From an uncultured Bacteroidales bacterium (lineage in GTDB: Bacteria > Bacteroidota > Bacteroidia > Bacteroidales > Paludibacteraceae): a stretch of 64,000 nucleotides of DNA. Positions 59,601 through 64,000 of this stretch are shown here, piece by piece (the stretch's first letter is position 1; each line of letters starts with the position of its first letter). The position numbers were made by a program, and so were the translations under genes. The notes beneath the pieces were generated by a model, which ran no database searches, had not been told where the DNA came from, and worked only from the letters and a program-made list of their open reading frames with translations. The stretch covers positions 1 through 64,000 of the forward strand of contig CACZEL010000008.1 in the NCBI GenBank assembly GCA_902780235.1, in the 5' to 3' direction.

Positions 59601-59783
59601 CCCCATGAGCATAAAGAAAGGTGCTCCAGGCGGGTGTCCAACGTCCAGTTTCCAGGCGCTGGAGATGAACTCACCGCAATCCCAGAAGGAAGCGGTAGGC
59701 TCCATCGTAAGGAGGTACGTTGCAGCTGCGACAGCAAAAACGAGCCAGCCACAAAGCACATTCCAGAATTTAAAATTTTTCAT
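56700..59783 (-). CDS. DUF2723 family membrane protein
   Basis: A 1027-residue protein. The N-terminal 600 residues have a dozen membrane segments starting VLCGWLVFAVAAATYLLTME then EPTASFWDCGEFI, typical of DUF2723 (a PMT-like GT-C fold, probable glycosyltransferase). The C-terminal part is soluble with TPR-like helices. Residues EANSQVGPATAK near 290 come from the 35-bp element at 58897-58931 also found in the GNAT gene at 35558. First gene of the DUF2723-COG0523-thioesterase-MalY operon. Substrate unknown. Confidence 0.9.
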   Translation of the reverse strand: MKNFKFWNVLCGWLVFAVAAATYLLTMEPTASFWDCGEFISSAWKLDVGHPPGAPFFMLMGHFFSLFASDTAHVAMCVNALSALASAFTILFLFWTITALAKKLVQPDTTWKGIALLGAGAVGALAYTFSDTFWFSAVEGEVYASSSLFTAVVFWLILKWDEQADEEGSDRWLIAIAYLMGLSIGVHLLNLLTIPAIGLVYYFRKYEFSWKGLFYAFLASCAVLLVILYGIIPGYPTVLGWFELLFVNGLGCPFNTGLAVAIVLTVALLTWAIMYTKQRADLEYEANSQVGPATAKSQLWRWLNTGVLMVTVILIGYSSYAALVIRSNADTPMDQNSPDNVFSLKYYLNREQYGDRPLFYGQTYNAPVELRVEGNMCIPVEKVGHAQYAPAPKVEGEKDHYVVTGHKTSYQYMKQFCMIFPRMYSSQGSHVGAYKEWANVKGKRVRYEYCGQQKTDYCPTFGENLRFFFRYQVNFMYWRYFMWNFAGRQNDLQSYGDITKGNWISGIPFIDNAMLGDQSLLPTELKENKGHNVYYFLPLLLGIIGIIWQCGKRDKDGKAEGWKNFTLTFLLFFLTGLAIVIYLNQTPYQPRERDYAYAGSFYAFCIWIGLGVLALIDCLNSALKSDSGKTCVAVLASLVCLLVPAQMALQNWDDHDRSQRYSCRDFGANYLKSCETQAILFSNGDNDTFPLWYNQEVEEVGTDLRVCNLSYLQTDWYISQMKRPYYESQALPISWEYKDFMPGTNEIARVDNRLGQPISVEKAFNFLRSDDPRTKTREGDNYIPSDQLYVETPEGEQILFKKKRMYTRSEMMIMEMLSTNKWQRPMYFCATVGNDYYLGLEPYMELTGLAYQITPTRSRDGQPRVNTEKMYENMMHQFKYGNMNIPGIYIDENLMRMCRTHRMMFAQLAEQLLRENQREKALEVLDFAEEQLPGYNIPYDYTSASMAQMYFILHEDEKALAIMDKVATNSVEYMRFSASLDRRQRDAIRSTVDREAAILSYVLQTCERNGQSEFVDKYYADYAAYVQ
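58897..58931 (-). repeat. 35-bp intragenic element, copy 2
   Basis: Plus strand TTAGCTGTTGCAGGTCCGAC and 15 further bases. It differs at two positions from 35558-35592. Core palindrome CAGGTCCGACCTG flanked by TTAGCTG-type heptamers. Confidence 0.9.
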
Positions 59784-59871
59784 TGTTTTTATTGTTGTTT
59801 TAATAGTTGTTCTAGTTGGACTAGTCGAACTGGTTTTCTAGGAATTGGCGCATAATTCGCCAAATTCGGTG

Positions 59872-60002
59872 CAAAGGTACGAAAAAAAGTTGAAAGGTGA
59901 AAGTTGAAAGATGAAAGAAAGCCCCTTTGGGGCAGAAAATGCATTTTTTTTAAAATAATGTACGCGCGCACTTGCGTATATAAAAAAAATGTTGTATCTT
60001 TG
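59872..60002. promoter_or_regulatory. divergent promoters (DUF2723 operon / exopolysaccharide cluster)
   Basis: Rightward: CTTGCGTATATA at 59971, 20 bp, TATCTTTG at 59995-60002. Leftward: TACCTTTG (59879-59872 on the minus strand) with no clear -33 box, where a GTTGAAA period-7 repeat (59889-59917) stands instead. A second heptamer run (GTGAAAA) lies at 60015-60050 in the leader of the 60071 gene. Confidence 0.78.
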
Positions 60003-60070
60003 CCCGCTTTTTTGCAAGTTGAAAAGTGAAAAGTGAAAAGTGAAAGGAATAAATCAAACAAATAAAAATT

Positions 60071-60826
60071 ATGATTAAAGTTGGAATTATCGGGTGTGGA
60101 TTCGTAGGAGGAGCCCTGAAAAACTGGTTGGAGAACAACAACCCTGAGTGCAAACTGTTCATCAGCGACCCGTACAAGGGTTACAATGATGACTTGAGTG
60201 ACATTGACATCGCTTTCTTGCAAATTCACGTGCCGACAGAAGAAGATGGTACGCAGGATTTGCGTCTGATGAAGGAGTTGATCAAGAACCTGCCGGACGT
60301 ACCGGTCTTCGTTCGTACGACCATTCTGCCGGGCACGAGTGCGATGCTGACCAAAGAGACCGGACACAACGTGTACTACATGCCGGAGTTCTTGACCGAG
60401 CGTACGTTCATCGAGGACTTCAACAAGCAGACCATGGTTTTCACCGGCGCACAGGACTTGCTGACGAAGATCTTCGTAGGTAAGAAATTCACCGTCATGA
60501 GTCCGTTAGAGGCAGAGTTGACGAAGTACATGCACAACGTCTTCGGTGCGTACAAGGTAACGTATTTCAATGCGTGCCGCGAGTACTGCGAGCAAATGGG
60601 CGCAGACTGGAGAAAGGTTCATACCGGTATTCTTTTGTCGGGTTACATCAATGACACGCACACCTATGTTCCGGGACCGGACGGCAAGTTCGGTTACGGC
60701 GGTAAGTGTTTCCCGAAGGATGTCAACGCCTTCGCTGAAATGACCAAGGGGACGTCGCTAGGTACTCTGTTGGAGCATCTGCATGAGTTGAACGTTCATT
60801 TCCGCGGCGTCGAGGAGCACATCTAA
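60071..60826 (+). CDS. short UDP-glucose/GDP-mannose dehydrogenase-like protein
   Basis: A 251-residue protein: NAD-binding KVGIIGCGFVGGALKNWLEN, central domain with GAYKVTYFNACREYCEQMGA, and the catalytic cysteine in FGYGGKCFPKDVNAFAEM. It stops before the C-terminal UDP-binding domain that full-length enzymes (about 400 residues) have. It may be an inactive partner, a two-domain variant or act on a different substrate. First gene of the exopolysaccharide cluster. Confidence 0.8.
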   Translation: MIKVGIIGCGFVGGALKNWLENNNPECKLFISDPYKGYNDDLSDIDIAFLQIHVPTEEDGTQDLRLMKELIKNLPDVPVFVRTTILPGTSAMLTKETGHNVYYMPEFLTERTFIEDFNKQTMVFTGAQDLLTKIFVGKKFTVMSPLEAELTKYMHNVFGAYKVTYFNACREYCEQMGADWRKVHTGILLSGYINDTHTYVPGPDGKFGYGGKCFPKDVNAFAEMTKGTSLGTLLEHLHELNVHFRGVEEHI

Positions 60827-60861
60827 GAATTAAAAATTAAAAATTAAGAATTAAAAATTCG

Positions 60862-62100
60862 ATGAAAATTGCAGTAGCAGGAACGGGGTATGTGGGGTTA
60901 AGTATAGCCACCCTACTCGCTCAGCATAACGAAGTGATGGCGGTGGACATCGTGCCGGAGAAGGTAGCGATGCTCAACCGCCGTCAGTCGCCGATTCAGG
61001 ATGAGTATATCGAGAAATACCTCGCAGAAAAAGAGTTGAACCTGACAGCAACCTTGGACGCAGAGGCGGCTTATAAGGAGGCGGAGTACGTGGTTATTGC
61101 CGCGCCGACGAATTATGACAGTCATCGCAATTATTTTGACACCTCGGCGGTAGAGAATGTGATCGAGACGGTGTTACGTGTTAATCCGAAGGCGATCATG
61201 GTGATCAAATCCACCATTCCTGTAGGCTACACGATGTCTGTTCGCGCGAAATATCATTGCGATAACATCATTTTCTCGCCGGAGTTTTTGCGTGAGAGCA
61301 AGGCGCTGTATGACAACCTCTATCCAAGCCGCATCATTGTAGGTACGATCTTGGACGACGAGCGTCTGGTGAAAGCCGCCGAGCGTTTTGCCGCTTTGCT
61401 GCACGAGGGTGCGATCAAGGAGAATATCGAGACACGTATCATGGGTCTGACGGAAGCAGAGGCGGTGAAGTTATTTGCCAACACGTATCTGGCTTTGCGT
61501 GTCAGCTATTTCAACGAGTTGGACACCTATGCAGAGATGAAAGGTCTGAACACACAGGCTATCATTGACGGCGTATGTCTGGATCCGCGCATCGGTACGC
61601 AGTACAATAACCCGTCGTTCGGATATGGCGGTTATTGTTTGCCAAAAGATACCAAGCAATTGTTGGCTAATTACCAAGATGTGCCTGAGAATCTGATTGA
61701 AGCGATCGTGGAGTCTAACCGTACACGTAAGGATTTTATTGCCGACCGCGTATTGTCGATGGCAGGCTACTATGACTACTATCAGCATGGTAGTTTTGAC
61801 GCGGCTAACGAGCATGCTTGCGTGATCGGCGTCTATCGTCTGACAATGAAAGCCAACAGCGATAATTTCCGTCAGTCGAGTATCCAAGGCATCATGAAAC
61901 GCGTAAAGGCCAAGGGTGCAACGGTTATTATCTATGAGCCGACGTTGGAGAACGGAACGACGTTCTTTGGTAGCGAAGTGGTAAATGATTTGGAGCAATT
62001 CAAGCTTCGCAGTCAAGCCATCATCGCCAATAGGTATGATACTTGTTTGGATGATGTGAAGGAGAAGGTTTATACGAGGGATATTTTTAGACGCGATTAG
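60862..62100 (+). CDS. ugd: UDP-glucose 6-dehydrogenase
   Basis: A 412-residue full-length nucleotide-sugar dehydrogenase. [20 protein letters not shown] binds [23 protein letters not shown] is conserved, and [15 protein letters not shown] carries the catalytic Cys. It oxidises UDP-glucose to UDP-glucuronate for polysaccharide synthesis. The flippase start codon follows the stop directly. Confidence 0.93.
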   Translation: MKIAVAGTGYVGLSIATLLAQHNEVMAVDIVPEKVAMLNRRQSPIQDEYIEKYLAEKELNLTATLDAEAAYKEAEYVVIAAPTNYDSHRNYFDTSAVENVIETVLRVNPKAIMVIKSTIPVGYTMSVRAKYHCDNIIFSPEFLRESKALYDNLYPSRIIVGTILDDERLVKAAERFAALLHEGAIKENIETRIMGLTEAEAVKLFANTYLALRVSYFNELDTYAEMKGLNTQAIIDGVCLDPRIGTQYNNPSFGYGGYCLPKDTKQLLANYQDVPENLIEAIVESNRTRKDFIADRVLSMAGYYDYYQHGSFDAANEHACVIGVYRLTMKANSDNFRQSSIQGIMKRVKAKGATVIIYEPTLENGTTFFGSEVVNDLEQFKLRSQAIIANRYDTCLDDVKEKVYTRDIFRRD

Positions 62101-63465
62101 TTGATCGTTTTGGCAGAGAAAGTCGAACATATTGGTAAGCGGGAGATTATTTGGAGTTATGCCGGGACAGCGTTTATGATAGGCGCCGGTGTTATTCTGC
62201 TTCCTTTTATCCTGCATAAGATGCCGCAAGAGACCGTGGGAATCTGGAATATTTTCCAGACGATCACGGCACTTGTGTTGTTGTTGGACTTCGGTTTTCG
62301 GCCTACTTTTGCCAGAAATATCAGTTATATCTTCTCCGGTGTCAAGACGCTGCAACGCGATGGGGTCGCCCATACGACGAGTGAGGCGGCTGTCGATTAC
62401 AGTTTGTTGAAAGGCACTTTGCTGGCGATGAAGCGATTCTACCGCTGGATGGCGTTGGCTGTGTTTGCGCTCTTGGCAACAGCCGGAACGGCGTATTTCT
62501 ACTATATCTTGCAGAAATACTCGGGTGACCGACAGGATGCATTGATTGCATGGATCTTGCTGATCGCCATTAACTGCTACAACTTATACACTTTCTACTA
62601 TGAAGCTTTGCTAACCGGCAAAGGCTATGTCACGCGCGCACAGCAGATTAACATGTTAGGTCAAGCCGTTTATCTGGCTTTGGCTATCGGGTTGATCTAT
62701 GCCGGTTTCGGTCTGACAGCTATCGTAGCCTCCCAGTTGATCTCAACGGTGATCCGCCGAATACTGACCTACCGTGTGTTCTTTACACCGGAACTGAAAG
62801 CGAATATCGAATCGGTGGAACCGCAAGAGCCTAAAGCGATTTTATCTGCCATCTCGCCGAATGCGGTGAAGATCGGTTTGACGCAGTTAGGCGGTTTTAT
62901 GGTGAATAAATCGGCTATATTGATCGGTTCGGCTTTTCTGACCCTGGAGCAAGTGGCTTGTTATGGTATCACCATACAGGTAATGGATATTTTAGCCCGT
63001 TGCGCGACCGTGTTCTATCAGTCGTACCTGCCTAAGTTGGCACAATGCCGTGCAGAGAACGACCTGAATGGACTCAAGCGGTACTATATCCTATGTACGG
63101 GAAGTCTGCTTGCGGTGTATGCAGTAGGCGGTGTGGCATGGATTTTTCTGGGCAACTGGGCATTGGATCTCATTCAGAGTCAAACCCATTTTGTGCCGGC
63201 AGCGATGCTGATGGTGATGTTACTCATTAGTACGCTGGAACACAACCATGCCGTTTCAGCAGGCTTTATCATGGCGGATAACAAGATACCGTTCTTCATT
63301 CCGTCGCTCGTCAGCGGAGCTGCCACAGTAGCATTACTTTGGCTGTTTTTAAGCCCGCTGCATATGGGAATCTGGGGATTGATCCTCGCGCCGGGTATAG
63401 CACAACTGGCGTACCAGAACTGGAAATGGCCAAGTGTAGTGATTAAAGAACTATGGGGAAAATAA
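62101..63465 (+). CDS. polysaccharide flippase (Wzx/MATE-like)
   Basis: A 454-residue protein with about 12-14 membrane segments (for example TAFMIGAGVILLPFILHKMP). It belongs to the polysaccharide-transporter branch of the MOP superfamily, moving lipid-linked sugar units across the inner membrane. The best start is TTG 62101, adjacent to the ugd stop; no ATG lies near enough to keep the first helix. Confidence 0.87.
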   Translation: MIVLAEKVEHIGKREIIWSYAGTAFMIGAGVILLPFILHKMPQETVGIWNIFQTITALVLLLDFGFRPTFARNISYIFSGVKTLQRDGVAHTTSEAAVDYSLLKGTLLAMKRFYRWMALAVFALLATAGTAYFYYILQKYSGDRQDALIAWILLIAINCYNLYTFYYEALLTGKGYVTRAQQINMLGQAVYLALAIGLIYAGFGLTAIVASQLISTVIRRILTYRVFFTPELKANIESVEPQEPKAILSAISPNAVKIGLTQLGGFMVNKSAILIGSAFLTLEQVACYGITIQVMDILARCATVFYQSYLPKLAQCRAENDLNGLKRYYILCTGSLLAVYAVGGVAWIFLGNWALDLIQSQTHFVPAAMLMVMLLISTLEHNHAVSAGFIMADNKIPFFIPSLVSGAATVALLWLFLSPLHMGIWGLILAPGIAQLAYQNWKWPSVVIKELWGK

Positions 63466-63466
63466 A

Positions 63467-64000
63467 ATGCTGCCATATATTCTTTACATATTGATGACAT
63501 TGATCCTGTCTATCTGGTATGACGGAAAAGCAGAAACACGCGGTAAAAAAGTGTGGTATATCATTACATGCCTTTTCCTTATCATGCTTGCAGGCCTACG
63601 AAACGGTGTTGGAGGAGACACACAAGCATATATGGATTATTTCGAATATGTACCCTATATGCAACAGGAATATAGATCATATATCCTTGATAATTTCCAA
63701 ATACGCAGTTATATGCCTTCATGGTCTATATTGAACATACTTTGCAAACGTTGGTTTGACTCGTTTTATGCCGTCCAACTTATTGAAGCATTACTCGTTA
63801 ACACTTGTATATTCTACTTATTCAAACAATACACCTCGCGTATTTTCATGTGCGCACTCCTTTTCGGCATTAGCGGATATTTCTTTATTTTCAATACCGA
63901 AGTTATGCGCGAAGCATTTGCAGTCGCATTAACAGGTATCGGTATGTATCAATATATGCGAGGCAACAAGACCGTTTTTTATGTGCTGATCCTGATTGGG
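63467..64000 (+). CDS. EpsG-like polysaccharide polymerase (partial)
   Basis: The first 178 codons of a hydrophobic protein that runs off the window. MLPYILYILMTLILSIWYDG, then LAGLRNGVGGDTQAYMDYFE and FGISGYFFIFNTEVMREAFA, match EpsG-family polymerases. It probably links repeat units of the exopolysaccharide. The start is one base after the flippase TAA. Confidence 0.85.
   Translation, partial: MLPYILYILMTLILSIWYDGKAETRGKKVWYIITCLFLIMLAGLRNGVGGDTQAYMDYFEYVPYMQQEYRSYILDNFQIRSYMPSWSILNILCKRWFDSFYAVQLIEALLVNTCIFYLFKQYTSRIFMCALLFGISGYFFIFNTEVMREAFAVALTGIGMYQYMRGNKTVFYVLILIG

Overview
The window looks like chromosomal DNA of a gut- or rumen-type Bacteroidales. Three things point there. Promoters follow the Bacteroidota pattern (a TTTG box, about 20 bp, then TAnnTTTG). 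There are many Bacteroidota-specific families: DUF2723, DUF4857, DUF4876, DUF6850-like barrel, DUF456, a T9SS-like C-terminal domain and a methylmalonyl-CoA decarboxylase sodium pump. Canonical Shine-Dalgarno sites are rare. No transposase, integrase, rRNA or CRISPR array is visible. Species cannot be told from sequence alone.

Layout. 1-4449 (+): DUF456 protein, outer-membrane protein, DRGH nuclease, UmuD, UmuC, Dtd. 4513-7431: a Cys/His-tailed exported protein, a RhuM protein, a frameshifted Fic gene and tRNA-Ala. 7506-7801: a structured RNA with its own promoter and terminator. 7895-10837: four translationally coupled genes for a dTDP-3-acetamido-3,6-dideoxyhexose and its transfer. 10849-12143: small orphan genes, one broken by a 56-bp duplication. 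12189-14910: tandem micro-ORF array and lon. 14946-16199: XRE regulator and a promoter-driven small RNA or peptide. 16206-25151: an ABC exporter, DUF4857 and hemerythrin-LuxR operon, divergent from a TonB receptor with two frameshifted partner genes and a lipoprotein. 25244-28268 (-): two secreted proteins with matching C-termini, and ferritin. 28364-34432: ispE against a histidine kinase and the methylmalonyl-CoA decarboxylase/epimerase operon. 34535-38817 (-): short RSH synthetase, recR, membrane protein, HAD, GNAT, K+ channel. 38926-46021: lipid-anchored protein and rsmD facing a manA-galE-yitT-lysC-ribH-TPR operon. 46100-49760: an island rich in extragenic palindromes, two RNA candidates, a VanZ-like protein, a lipoprotein and a DUF805 protein. 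49767-52865 (-): lrp, trpS, poly-Ser lipoprotein, FadL-like barrel. 52962-59783: O-methyltransferase, then a DUF2723-COG0523-thioesterase-MalY operon (-). 60071-64000: start of an exopolysaccharide cluster (two nucleotide-sugar dehydrogenases, flippase, EpsG-like polymerase) that runs off the end.

Three genome-scale signals stand out. (1) A pair of unlinked RNAs of about 290 nt (7506-7801 + and 47606-47892 -) share conserved loops and at least four helices whose bases differ between copies while pairing is kept. (2) Short tandem repeats of period 7-9 in many sequence families fill most intergenic gaps and also sit in frame inside at least a dozen conserved genes; one 35-bp composite unit occurs in two unrelated genes. 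(3) Promoters carry an extended -33 element close to TTTGCATATATC at a near-constant 20-bp spacing; in three divergent gene pairs one palindrome supplies the -33 boxes of both promoters, and in two places a terminator hairpin contains the -33 box of the next promoter.
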